Positions 1 through 8,317 of a stretch of DNA of 13,144 bases are shown in pieces. The stretch covers positions 1 to 13,144 of the forward strand of contig CAAGAO010000002.1 of the NCBI GenBank assembly GCA_900767835.1, in the 5' to 3' direction. The translations under genes and the position numbers were made by a program. Source of the DNA: Clostridia bacterium. Its GTDB lineage: Bacteria; Bacillota; Clostridia; Christensenellales; UBA1242. The number at the start of each line of letters is the position of its first letter. Position 1 is the first letter of the stretch. Below the pieces are notes generated by a model. That model was given only the letters and a program-made list of their open reading frames with translations, did no database searches and had not been told where the DNA came from.

Positions 1-9
1 GACTCCGTT

Positions 10-39
10 ATATTACCACACACTATTTACCTATGTCAA
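10..39 (-). promoter_or_regulatory. Outward-facing sigma-A-type promoter at left edge
   Basis: On the minus strand a perfect -35 box TTGACA (39..34) is followed, after an 18-nt spacer, by TAATAT (15..10). A TGG just before the -10 box makes it an extended -10. It points out of the window and should drive a minus-strand gene beyond position 1. The same design (TTGACA, 18 nt, TGN before the -10) occurs in the infC promoter at 11684-11713. The target gene cannot be seen. Confidence 0.6.
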
Positions 40-315
40 CAACTTTTTTAAACTTTTTTGATATTTTTTTATCTTTTTTTCTCTTTTACACAAACACTCG
101 GCTGTGGGGTGGCAAAATATCTTTCTTTTACCATGTTTAACTTATCTTTATAAAATACAATTTTGGTTTTTATTATATTTATCTTTAAAATTTGTTATAT
201 GTATTAACTCTTATTTTTTGCCAATTTTAAAGATAACAAATAACAAAGAAAATCTATTCTGTTTACTTTTAGACTTAACCTTTATTAATTATTTTAAATT
301 TCTTACATTTCCCTA

Positions 316-344
316 TTGATTTTATTTAAATATTGTGTTACTAT
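316..344 (+). promoter_or_regulatory. Promoter for the 58-codon plus-strand ORF
   Basis: TTGATT (316-321) and TACTAT (339-344) are separated by exactly 17 nt. A TG at 336-337 forms an extended -10. The expected start of transcription is near 351, giving a leader of about 20 nt that carries the AAGGAG site at 358-363. Spacing and position fit a real promoter, although both boxes match the consensus only partly. Confidence 0.6.
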
Positions 345-371
345 TTAGGCGCAAATTAAGGAGAAATTAAT

Positions 372-548
372 ATGTTTAACTTATTTAAGAATAAAAAGAA
401 ATTACATAATTGCTTTAAAACAAACACAATCAAAAATGACTCTACAAAAGTAAACTACTTAACAAAAAAGGAAAAAATTGAATCTGCAAATAAAATAAAT
501 GAAATTAAAACTCAAGTTAACAACTATTTTAATAATAGATGTATGTAA
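372..548 (+). CDS. Small Lys/Asn-rich hypothetical protein (58 aa)
   Basis: This is a 58-residue ORF from ATG at 372 to TAA at 548. The case for a real gene rests on context: a consensus AAGGAG site at 358-363, 8 nt from the ATG; a well-spaced extended -10 promoter at 316-344; and a 13-bp terminator hairpin about 90 nt downstream. The product begins MFNLFKNKKK and is strongly basic and polar (many Lys and Asn, one Trp-free stretch throughout), with two cysteines (residues 14 and 57). The middle part, about residues 31-50, is charged and could form a helix. There is no signal peptide or membrane segment. I recognise no family. It is the only likely plus-strand gene in the window and is convergent with the giant protease gene. 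It could be a small cytosolic or nucleic-acid-binding protein, but that is only a composition-based guess. Confidence 0.6.
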   Translation: MFNLFKNKKKLHNCFKTNTIKNDSTKVNYLTKKEKIESANKINEIKTQVNNYFNNRCM

Positions 549-640
549 TTATATTATTTTAAACATTTGTTTGCATTAGTTTTAGTCCACAGATATTACA
601 TGAATTGATGTTTAATATTTCTTTAGACATTGCTTTGCGA

Positions 641-684
641 AAAAAACGAATACTTAAGATTTCACTCTTTTGTATTCGTTTTTT
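641..684. terminator. Bidirectional intrinsic terminator between convergent genes
   Basis: A perfect 13-bp stem pairs 641-653 with 672-684. The core arms read CGAATAC and GTATTCG, with six A's on one side and six T's on the other, so each strand has a T-tract after its hairpin. The 18-nt loop can extend the stem with AAGA/TCTT (656-659 with 666-669) across a TT/TT internal loop. It lies 92 nt after the small plus-strand ORF and 15 nt after the protease gene's stop codon, so it can serve both. Confidence 0.85.
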
Positions 685-699
685 ATTTTTCATAAAAGA

Positions 700-3600
700 C
701 TATCTATGCATTTTTTTCTTTTTTATACGCAAACAAATCATAGTAATTACAAGAGCAAATATAGTTGCAAGAATTATCACATCTACATATGAAAAGTTAA
801 TATTAAGAGTTCCACTTATTATTGAAATATCATAATTTGGGTTGTCTGATTTTGCATCAAGAATATACTCTCCCCATAATAGTGGTTGATTATTTATTTT
901 TATGGTTAAATTTATATCGTCACCATCACATATTTCGCCATCTATTAAAGTGAAATCTTTGTTATTTAAGTTGCCTAAAGTAAAATGCCCTTTTGTTTGA
1001 TCATTAAGTTTTATAGTAATTTTTCTTGGAGTCACGCTTAATGTTCCATTAGTTGCAACAATATTATAATTTTCGTTATTAGATTTGACATAAATTTCAT
1101 AAGTACCAACATCTAATTTTTCTTGATTAGACATTAACACCACTTGCAAATCTTCAACATTTATAGAGTTATCATTACACTTAAATGAATATTTTGACAC
1201 ATCTATTTTGTCGCCATATATCACATTTGCATCATTTATTTCAATTTCTACTGTTTTTGGACTGATTTGATATAAACCTTTTATTACTGTAACATTGTAA
1301 TTGCTATTATCATATACCAAATCAATATCGTAGTACCCAACAATGCTATTATTTGTGGCAATTGTTGATAATTTGTAATTTAGGTTATCATTTTGTATCA
1401 CTTGAGATAAATCAACTTCAACCTGAGATAAATCTATTTGCGATAAATACTCGCCTTTCCCGTTTCCAACCAAAACCGTTATATCCCTTGGAGTAATTTG
1501 TAAGTTTGAATCGCTTGTTAGTGTTACATTATAATTTTTGTTGTTTGACTTCACATACAGATTATATTTCCCTACTGGGATAATACCGCTTGATATAGTT
1601 GCTAATTGTAGGTTTAAATTATCGTTATTTATTATTTTCCCTAACTGCAGGTTGTAATCATTTACATAATTAATAATGTTTCCATAAGATAATGTTTTAT
1701 TTACTTTTACAGTGATATTTGCTGGTTTGATTAGTATTGCACCTTTTATTACATTTACAATATAATTTTCATTATTATATGTCGCACCTATATTATATTG
1801 CCCTACGCTGGTTGTATTATTTACAGAATATATTAAGGATATGTTTAATTCATCATTATTCAAAACTTGTGATTTATCAATTGAAATTTTACTTTCATCA
1901 ACATTACCACCATATGTCATTTCATAGTTGCCAAGTGCAACTGAAATTGGTTTAGGTAATACTTCATAATAACTATTTACTAGGTAAACCTTATAATTTT
2001 TATTGTTGTATGTGTAATCAATATCATATTTATTAACCATAGCAAATTGTGGCACATTGATTATAAAATTTAGACCTAATTCATCACCGGCAAGAATTTT
2101 ATTTAGTAAATCAATATAATTAGTATTATCTATAGTGTGTATATCGCCATAAACGCCCGATTGCTCGGTCTTTATTTTTACATCTCTTGGAATGATTGAT
2201 AAAATACCTTTGTTTATTATTAAATTATAATTATCGTTATCATATGTAGCATCTATATCGTAATTACCAACTGGAGATTTTGTGTTTATATTGCATAGCA
2301 AAGAAATGTTTAAATTATCACTAGCAAAAACACCTTCTATTTTGTAAGAAATAGTTGAATAATTTAATGAATTACCATAATTTATAGTTTTTGTTCCTAT
2401 TGTTATGGTTGCTTGTTTTTTAGCAATTATCACATAGCCAACCTCGTTTACAATCATATTGTAGTTAGAGTTTTCACTTATTGCGTTTATTTCATATTTG
2501 CCGACATTAGACCTATTTGTTGCTAGAGTTGAAAGGGTGATATTTAATTCATCAACATTAACATCATCATTTAAAACATTTACAAGTTCTTGTGACAAAC
2601 TAAAATCATCTCCATAAATAATTTCAAAATTGCCTATATTGATTTGGACATTTTTAGGAATAATTATATATTTACCTTTTATAACATTTACAATATAATT
2701 AGCATTTGTATATGATAAATCAATATAATATTCACCAATATTACTTAATTTATTAGCATTTGTATTTAAGATTATATTTAATTCGTCATTGTTTAATACA
2801 TTAGATAAATCAACAGAAACTCCCGAAAGGTCAATTTCAGACTTATACTCTTTAGTCAAACTACCAATCTTTACTCGGATATTTTTTTGCGTTACTTGTA
2901 AATTAGAATCTTCTGTAAATTCTACAACATAATTCGCATTATTACTTTGAACGGATAATTCATAATTTCCAACATTTGAAAATTTATTTCTCGTTTTACA
3001 AACCACATTCAAGTCTATATTGTCATTATTTACAATATCTTTATTAATATCAATAAATTTACCATCATAAACAAAATCATCGCCATAAACCACAGACTGG
3101 CTAACTTTTAAAACAATAGGTTTTGCTTGTATTGTCAGAGTGCCATTTTGTGCAAGTATCTCAAAATTTTCTGAATTTGACAATAGATTAATTGAATAAT
3201 TACCAACACTAGATTTATTTGTTGCTGTAGTCTTTAATGTAATATTTAAGTCTTCTTTTGTTACACCTGACTCAACAATATCATAATTTAAGTTATCCAA
3301 AACAATATTACTTCCATAAATAAAAGATTGGTTACCTATTAAAATATGGACTTGCATATTATAAATTCTATATATGCCTTTTGTTGCGGTTATAATATAG
3401 TTTTTGTTTGAATAATCTTGCATAACTATATCATAAACCCCTGCTGGACTTTGTTTTGTCGCATTTGTGGATAAGGTAATGCCTAGGTCGTCATTATTAA
3501 CTGCTTGAGAGTCGTCTATTCTTACTTTTGACAAATCAATATCTTGCCCGAACTCTGATGATGTATTACCTATTATAACATTTATTGGTCTTGCACTTAT

Positions 3601-6600
3601 TGTTATGTATGATGCATATAAGGTAACAGAATAGTTAGAGTTGGCTAAATCTAATTCAATATCATATTTTCCAACCGGGCTAAATTTTGTTGCTAAAGTT
3701 TTAATTTTTAATTGCAAATTATCGTCATTTACAACATTTCCAGAAATAATATAATAATTATCTGTACTAATATTTATATCATTACCATAAGTTGAGGTTT
3801 CTTGTATTAGCAAAGAGATTGGCCTTGCGGTTATAGTTAAAACACCTTGATTTATAGTAAAGTTATAATTTGAATTACTGCATTCAAGTAAGATAGCATA
3901 GTTTCCAACATTATCATATTTTTTTGCATTTGTTGTGACTCTTTTATTTATCTTACTATAATCTCGAAGAAGGACATCTGTTAAAGTTACTTGTATGCTA
4001 GAAATGTCTATATCTTCTCCATACTCAATAGTCACATTTCCAACAGTGGCAGTAGCATTTCGTGGGGTTATTTTTATTTTGCTATCATCTGTTAAAAACA
4101 CTTTGTAATTACCATTGCAACTATTAACTGTTACAGCATAATTGCCAACTGCTGAATATATGCTTGCTTTTGTTGATAAAGACAAATTTAAACTATCGCC
4201 TTTAATTAATTTATTGTTGACATCAATAAAATTAGTATCTAAAGCAACTGAATTTCCATAAATAAATTCTCTATAGTATTTTACTAATATTTCTCTTGTT
4301 GTGATTATCAACTTACCGTCTGTTATAATCAAATTATAATTACCATTATTAAAATTACCTTTAATATAGTATTGTCCAACTGAACTGTTTTGCTCTGCAT
4401 TAGTGTAAAAGGTCAAATTTAGATTATCATTTAAAATAATATTGTTTAATGTGTATTTTATTGTTGATAGGTCTATATCATCTCCATAATTTTTAGTGAG
4501 ATTCCCTATATTTAAAGTAGCATTTCTTTTGGTTACAGTTAATACTCCAGATACTTTTGTTATTTTATAATTTTTATTATAATCTTCAATATTTATTGCA
4601 TATGTGCCAACATTTGGCATTAATGAGGCATTTGTTGAAAGTTTGTATATTAATGTATCTCCATTTACCAAATTCCCAGATGTTATGCTATATTTTGAAG
4701 GGTTTAGTTCATAGGAATCACCATAAATTATAGACTGAGAAATGCTTATAGTTATTGGTCTTGGAGTTATGCTTATTGAACCTTTTGTATAGGTAAGGTT
4801 ATAATTGTTGTTATGACTTTTGACTAAAATATCATAACTTTTTGAAGTTACAAAATTTGTTTCCGTCGAATAAAGTACTAGATTTAAATTATCGTTATTT
4901 ACTAACTCTCCAGATGTTATTGTATATGCATTATTATTAAAACTTAAGGTATCTCCATATACAAATTGTTGAGTACTTAGTTTTATACCGATATCTCGTT
5001 TTTTAATTATATATTTACCACCGCTAGATGTCATTAATTTGTAATTATTATTTGTGTAGGTAAACGAAATATCATAACTACCAACACTACTTTTGCTTGT
5101 CGCTGAAGTTGAAAGTTTTAGTCCCAAACTATCACTCCCAATAAGCGATGTATTTAAACTATATTTCATTTGGTCCAAATTTGGTGAATTGCCATAAATG
5201 CCTGTTTGGTCCTGAAGTTTAATTTCTCGTTGTGCTTGATTAATTTGTAGGTATGCACTACCAACCACATCTTGCCTATCTTCTGCGGTAATTTTAAAAT
5301 ATACTCGTTTTTGCCCGTTGGTGTAGTTTTTAAAACCTGCATTTGTTGTTATATCGGTGATATTTATGGAATTAATAGAAAGACCATATTTTATGGTATA
5401 ACTTGCAACATTTGTCACACTAACTGAAATATTGTGATATTTTCCATCATAGGTTGTTATGGTATTGTTTGCGGAATATTCTATATCGCCTCTAAAATTT
5501 CTAAGGCTTAACATTCCATAACCATAATATTTATCTTTACCCGTTGTGCCTAAATCTATAGCAAGCGAAAACATTCTATTTTTAACAACTTGCATATCAA
5601 TTTCGCCACCATATATAGGGTCCAAGGCTAAGAGAGTCGCAACCGCGACAACATGAGGAGATGCCATACTTGTGCCTTGCATATATACATATTTATTAGA
5701 ACTGCCAATACCTGCCGATAGTACTTTGGTTCCTGGCGCAGAAATATCAATTTTGTTACCATAATTTGAGTAACTAGTATCAAATGTATAACTTGAACCA
5801 TTTTGCTTTAATGCTGAAACAGTTACAACACTTTCACACGATGCTGGTATACAATAATACGATGAAGAAAGCTCTGTGCTGTCATTACCGGCTGCAACAA
5901 TAGGCAAAATGTTGTTATTAATTAAATAAGTTTCAAACACTGCATTGATTGATGATACAAAAGATGAACTGATATTTGAGCCTTTTTCTGTGCCTATACT
6001 CATATTTACACTTACAATATTATAGTTATATTTATTTTTTAGCCTTATCATTTCTTGCAATAATGTTTTATAAACATCAACTGACAAATAACCTTTACCA
6101 TTTGCATCTAGGCATTTTATTGGTAATATTTTAACATTGCTAGGTGTTGTGTCACAAATAATGCCAGATACGTGTGTGCCATGACCGTTATCATCTTCAT
6201 ATGAACTCACAACCCCCATATTTGAAATATAACCACTGCTATTTACTGTTACAGAAAGTCCAAAACCTACCCTATTGCCGTTGCCATCAGTTACAATTCT
6301 GTTTTTAAACATTTCGTGTGATGTGTTTATGCCGGTGTCAATAACTGCGACAACTATTTCTTCATTTACACCGTTTTGTTGTAAGTATTCTGTATATGGT
6401 TCAGCCTCTATTGCACTATACCCCCAACCCATTGGAGTTGATGTTTCATATGCTGAACTTTTATAAATTCTATCTAAAGTTACGGTTATGCCTTCTATTT
6501 GCATTAATTCGTTATAGGCTTGTTCTGTTTCTTCTATTGTTGCAAAATGGATAATTTTAAAAGTACTACTTAAATTTTCGACATTATCATATTTGCTGGC

Positions 6601-6906
6601 ATCAAACTTGCCTTCTATCATAATGGTTTTTAATCCGAATTTATTATAAAAATAGTAATAATCATTATCTTCATAATAAAAATATTTGTTTTTATCGGCA
6701 AATGAATCTAATTCCTGTTGGCTTGCAAAATTGCTTTTAGGACAAGAATAGTCTGTGCCACTGACACTTTGAATTTCTTGTTCTACAACTACATTTGTAA
6801 AAACATAATTGTTATTTATTAAATAATTGCCTATAGAAAAAATAGACAATGAAAATATAACACTAAAAAGAAAAATAATTAATTTATTAATTTTTAATTT
6901 TTTCAC
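700..6906 (-). CDS. Giant secreted subtilisin-like serine protease (S8) with MBG-type repeats and C-terminal membrane anchor
   Basis: This 2068-residue protein starts at GTG 6906, with AGAGGA four bases upstream and an N-terminus that is an immediate signal peptide (Lys-rich start, hydrophobic residues about 9-30). Residues about 90-150 resemble a protease propeptide (inhibitor I9-like). The S8 catalytic domain spans about 182-470: Asp190 in AVIDTGI, His242 in GHGTHVSG, oxyanion Asn341 in AAGND and Ser413 in GTSMASPH, so it should be active. A linker domain with a YDG-like motif (about 480-560) is followed by about 19 repeats of about 78 residues with YGD motifs (about 560-2039). The tail is one hydrophobic segment (about 2041-2059) followed by RIKKKKMHR; there is no LPXTG. 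The likely picture is a cell-surface protease held by its C-terminus and projected, or targeted, by the long repeat stalk. Substrate is unknown. The gene is monocistronic, with its own promoter (6925-6953) and terminator (641-684). Confidence 0.9.
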   Translation of the reverse strand: MKKLKINKLIIFLFSVIFSLSIFSIGNYLINNNYVFTNVVVEQEIQSVSGTDYSCPKSNFASQQELDSFADKNKYFYYEDNDYYYFYNKFGLKTIMIEGKFDASKYDNVENLSSTFKIIHFATIEETEQAYNELMQIEGITVTLDRIYKSSAYETSTPMGWGYSAIEAEPYTEYLQQNGVNEEIVVAVIDTGINTSHEMFKNRIVTDGNGNRVGFGLSVTVNSSGYISNMGVVSSYEDDNGHGTHVSGIICDTTPSNVKILPIKCLDANGKGYLSVDVYKTLLQEMIRLKNKYNYNIVSVNMSIGTEKGSNISSSFVSSINAVFETYLINNNILPIVAAGNDSTELSSSYYCIPASCESVVTVSALKQNGSSYTFDTSYSNYGNKIDISAPGTKVLSAGIGSSNKYVYMQGTSMASPHVVAVATLLALDPIYGGEIDMQVVKNRMFSLAIDLGTTGKDKYYGYGMLSLRNFRGDIEYSANNTITTYDGKYHNISVSVTNVASYTIKYGLSINSINITDITTNAGFKNYTNGQKRVYFKITAEDRQDVVGSAYLQINQAQREIKLQDQTGIYGNSPNLDQMKYSLNTSLIGSDSLGLKLSTSATSKSSVGSYDISFTYTNNNYKLMTSSGGKYIIKKRDIGIKLSTQQFVYGDTLSFNNNAYTITSGELVNNDNLNLVLYSTETNFVTSKSYDILVKSHNNNYNLTYTKGSISITPRPITISISQSIIYGDSYELNPSKYSITSGNLVNGDTLIYKLSTNASLMPNVGTYAINIEDYNKNYKITKVSGVLTVTKRNATLNIGNLTKNYGDDIDLSTIKYTLNNIILNDNLNLTFYTNAEQNSSVGQYYIKGNFNNGNYNLIITDGKLIITTREILVKYYREFIYGNSVALDTNFIDVNNKLIKGDSLNLSLSTKASIYSAVGNYAVTVNSCNGNYKVFLTDDSKIKITPRNATATVGNVTIEYGEDIDISSIQVTLTDVLLRDYSKINKRVTTNAKKYDNVGNYAILLECSNSNYNFTINQGVLTITARPISLLIQETSTYGNDINISTDNYYIISGNVVNDDNLQLKIKTLATKFSPVGKYDIELDLANSNYSVTLYASYITISARPINVIIGNTSSEFGQDIDLSKVRIDDSQAVNNDDLGITLSTNATKQSPAGVYDIVMQDYSNKNYIITATKGIYRIYNMQVHILIGNQSFIYGSNIVLDNLNYDIVESGVTKEDLNITLKTTATNKSSVGNYSINLLSNSENFEILAQNGTLTIQAKPIVLKVSQSVVYGDDFVYDGKFIDINKDIVNNDNIDLNVVCKTRNKFSNVGNYELSVQSNNANYVVEFTEDSNLQVTQKNIRVKIGSLTKEYKSEIDLSGVSVDLSNVLNNDELNIILNTNANKLSNIGEYYIDLSYTNANYIVNVIKGKYIIIPKNVQINIGNFEIIYGDDFSLSQELVNVLNDDVNVDELNITLSTLATNRSNVGKYEINAISENSNYNMIVNEVGYVIIAKKQATITIGTKTINYGNSLNYSTISYKIEGVFASDNLNISLLCNINTKSPVGNYDIDATYDNDNYNLIINKGILSIIPRDVKIKTEQSGVYGDIHTIDNTNYIDLLNKILAGDELGLNFIINVPQFAMVNKYDIDYTYNNKNYKVYLVNSYYEVLPKPISVALGNYEMTYGGNVDESKISIDKSQVLNNDELNISLIYSVNNTTSVGQYNIGATYNNENYIVNVIKGAILIKPANITVKVNKTLSYGNIINYVNDYNLQLGKIINNDNLNLQLATISSGIIPVGKYNLYVKSNNKNYNVTLTSDSNLQITPRDITVLVGNGKGEYLSQIDLSQVEVDLSQVIQNDNLNYKLSTIATNNSIVGYYDIDLVYDNSNYNVTVIKGLYQISPKTVEIEINDANVIYGDKIDVSKYSFKCNDNSINVEDLQVVLMSNQEKLDVGTYEIYVKSNNENYNIVATNGTLSVTPRKITIKLNDQTKGHFTLGNLNNKDFTLIDGEICDGDDINLTIKINNQPLLWGEYILDAKSDNPNYDISIISGTLNINFSYVDVIILATIFALVITMICLRIKKKKMHR
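790..5229 (-). repeat. Tandem array of about 19 MBG/YGX-type repeats inside the protease gene
   Basis: Each unit is about 78 residues (about 234 bp). It runs from a short strand ending in Y-G-D/N, through a segment like LVNNDNLNLxLST, to VGxYxI, NxNY, and ends xGxLxITPRxI. Counting YGD-like positions and NxNY positions both gives 19 units between residues about 560 and 2039. Units are diverged at DNA level, with only short identical stretches. The last unit (about 790-1010) keeps the NPNY and SGTL parts but lacks YGD. Two subtypes are visible: one starting with I-G-N before the YGD, the other without it. The family name MBG (YGX type) is from motif recall. Confidence 0.85.
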
Positions 6907-6924
6907 AAAATCCTCTTTATTATT

Positions 6925-6953
6925 AGTATATATTTTTTTACATTTTTTTACAA
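6925..6953 (-). promoter_or_regulatory. Promoter of the giant protease gene
   Basis: On the minus strand TTGTAA (6953..6948) and TATACT (6930..6925) are 17 nt apart. Transcription would begin near 6918, leaving a very short leader before the AGAGGA ribosome-binding site (6916..6911). The rest of 6931-7080 is extremely AT-rich and could act as an UP-element-like region; no operator is evident. Confidence 0.55.
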
Positions 6954-7082
6954 TATGAATTATGAATTAATTAATATTTAATACTAAAAATTCAATTTTG
7001 ATAATTAAATATTATTTTTTTATTAGTTTTTTATAATTTTTTAATTATTTTATATTTATTTTAATGTTCGTATGAATACAAA

Positions 7083-7133
7083 AACTCCAAAGACTTACTA
7101 TTCATATATTTATGAATTTAGGGCTTTGGAGTT
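7083..7133 (-). terminator. Intrinsic terminator downstream of degV
   Basis: The outer stem AACTCCAAAG/CTTTGGAGTT (7083-7092 with 7124-7133) is 10 bp. The inner stem ATTCATA/TATGAAT (7100-7106 with 7111-7117) is 7 bp and closes a 4-nt loop. On the minus strand the outer arm runs into TTTTTG. It lies about 83 nt past the degV stop and before the protease promoter, separating the two units. The remaining bases of 6907-7216 hold no gene that I can see. Confidence 0.75.
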
Positions 7134-7216
7134 AAATAGTTTTTGAGCAACAATGATGTAAAAATTTAGATTATTAAAACCGATGCAAGCAAATGGTTTC
7201 TTTTTAGTGATTCAAT

Positions 7217-8104
7217 CTAATATGGTCTTTCTTCGTTGCTGATGAAACCATAGGCTACTGCGTTTGGTCCTACATGAGCACCTATTATTGGCCCCATTAT
7301 TCTTATCTCAGGACGAATGCCATATTGCTCTTCTAGCATATCTGCAAGGCGTGTTGCAACCGGCATATTGTCGGTATGAACAATTACCATATCAAAATAT
7401 TTATTTTTTGTGTATTTTGCGAATTGGTCAACTGCTGTTTTTAATGCTTTACCCATTCCGTTTACTTTTTCAGTTATTTCTAGTTTGCCTTCTTTAGTAA
7501 ATTGAATAATTGGTTTAACCTTTAAAATTGTGCCAATAAATGCTTTTGGTCCAGAAATTCTGCCTCCGCGTTTTAAATACATTAAGTCATCAACAATGAC
7601 AAAGTGTTGAACGTGCATTTTTTCTTTTTCAATAATATCATAGGCTTCTTGATTAGTTAGTCCTTCATCTCTTAATTTGCAAGCCATTTTAACAAGCATA
7701 CCCTCGCCTATGGTTGTTGTTTTGCATTCTAAGGCAAGATAATTAATGTTTGGATATTGTTCTTTTACGATTTCTATTGCTTTGCGAGCATTGTCTATAG
7801 TTGGACTAAGCCCATTGCTTTGTGAAATATGTAAGGCATTAACTATGCCTCTTTTAGCCATATCGGTATATAAATCTATATGAGCCTGAAGATTTAAAAT
7901 TGTGGTTTTTGCAATTCCGCCAGCACGCAATTCATTATAGAAATTAACATAATCTTCATAGCATTTAAAATCATCTAAATATTCAGTCAAAACACCATTT
8001 TTTTCAATGGTATAGTTTAACTTACCTACAGATACATCAAGGTCTTTATATTCATCTGCATAAAGGTCACAAGTGGAATCTGTTGATATATCAAATTGTT
8101 TCAT
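7217..8104 (-). CDS. degV: DegV family fatty-acid-binding protein (FakB-like)
   Basis: This 295-residue protein fits the DegV family's usual 280-300. Family members bind a fatty acid. In Firmicutes, FakB paralogues present it to the kinase FakA, which makes acyl-phosphate for phospholipid synthesis. Visible motifs are STDSTCDL (7-14), SNGLSPT (96-102), YLKRGGRIS (176-184), KVKPII (195-200) and the C-terminal GPIIGAHVGPNAVAYGF (271-287). The region where FakB proteins usually carry a T-S-x-P-S-like motif reads AKTTILN (65-71), so ligand handling may differ. The start at 8104 is chosen because AGGAG (8112-8116) sits 7 nt upstream and MKQFDISTDST matches the family's N-terminus. A longer frame to 8188 would run across the promoter. 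The gene is a single-gene unit with its own promoter and terminator. No FakA gene is visible nearby, so the FakB role is inference. Confidence 0.92.
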   Translation of the reverse strand: MKQFDISTDSTCDLYADEYKDLDVSVGKLNYTIEKNGVLTEYLDDFKCYEDYVNFYNELRAGGIAKTTILNLQAHIDLYTDMAKRGIVNALHISQSNGLSPTIDNARKAIEIVKEQYPNINYLALECKTTTIGEGMLVKMACKLRDEGLTNQEAYDIIEKEKMHVQHFVIVDDLMYLKRGGRISGPKAFIGTILKVKPIIQFTKEGKLEITEKVNGMGKALKTAVDQFAKYTKNKYFDMVIVHTDNMPVATRLADMLEEQYGIRPEIRIMGPIIGAHVGPNAVAYGFISNEERPY

Positions 8105-8111
8105 TTGTAAA

Positions 8112-8116
8112 CTCCT
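8112..8116 (-). promoter_or_regulatory. Ribosome-binding site fixing the degV start
   Basis: AGGAG lies 7 nt upstream of the ATG at 8104..8102. No comparable site precedes the upstream in-frame start at 8188. This decides for the 295-residue product over a 323-residue one. Confidence 0.85.
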
Positions 8117-8132
8117 AGTTTCAATCTTTGTT

Positions 8133-8161
8133 ATTGTATTAAAAAACGACATTTTTTGCAA
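8133..8161 (-). promoter_or_regulatory. degV promoter
   Basis: TTGCAA (8161..8156) and TACAAT (8138..8133) are 17 nt apart on the minus strand. The predicted transcript start near 8126 gives a leader of about 20 nt containing the AGGAG site. The promoter falls inside the would-be N-terminal extension of degV, which supports the shorter start. Confidence 0.65.
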
Positions 8162-8317
8162 GCAATTTAATATATTTACAAAAAACAAATATTTTACATT
8201 CTTGCAAAAGTGTAAATAAAATTAATTACTTAATTTATATTTGTTTTTTAACAATTAACAATATTTAATTTCTATAAAAAACAATTTGCATTTGTGAACT
8301 TTTCTAATAAATAACTC

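Larger units (their letters stand above)
1..371. other. Intergenic T-rich region between divergent transcription units
   Basis: Apart from the two promoters listed separately, I see no gene here. The plus strand is very T-rich, which creates a chance hydrophobic open frame (104-319) without a ribosome-binding site. A small GC-rich island (about 98-114, reading ggctgtggggtggc) stands out from the AT-rich background, and I cannot assign it a function. Confidence 0.5.

Noticed and set aside
104..319. 71-codon hydrophobic plus-strand frame
   Set aside because: GTG start without a ribosome-binding site; composition follows the T-rich DNA, and its end runs into the promoter of the small ORF.
605..835. 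Plus-strand frame across the terminator and the 3' end of the protease gene
   Set aside because: It overlaps the bidirectional terminator and the membrane-anchor codons on the other strand; no ribosome-binding site.
1737..1955. Plus-strand frame within the repeat array
   Set aside because: Antisense shadow of the protease repeats; no start signals.
790..5229. CRISPR array, because of regular repeats
   Set aside because: The periodicity is about 234 bp, diverged at DNA level and fully in a coding frame; there are no short identical repeats with spacers.
6275..6466. Plus-strand frame within the protease catalytic region
   Set aside because: Antisense to well-recognised catalytic-domain codons; no start signals.
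7177..7199. Second terminator just after the degV stop (AAACC/GGTTT)
   Set aside because: Only 5 bp with a 13-nt loop; the hairpin at 7083-7133 is far stronger.
7264..7497. Plus-strand frame inside degV
   Set aside because: Antisense to a clear family member; no ribosome-binding site.
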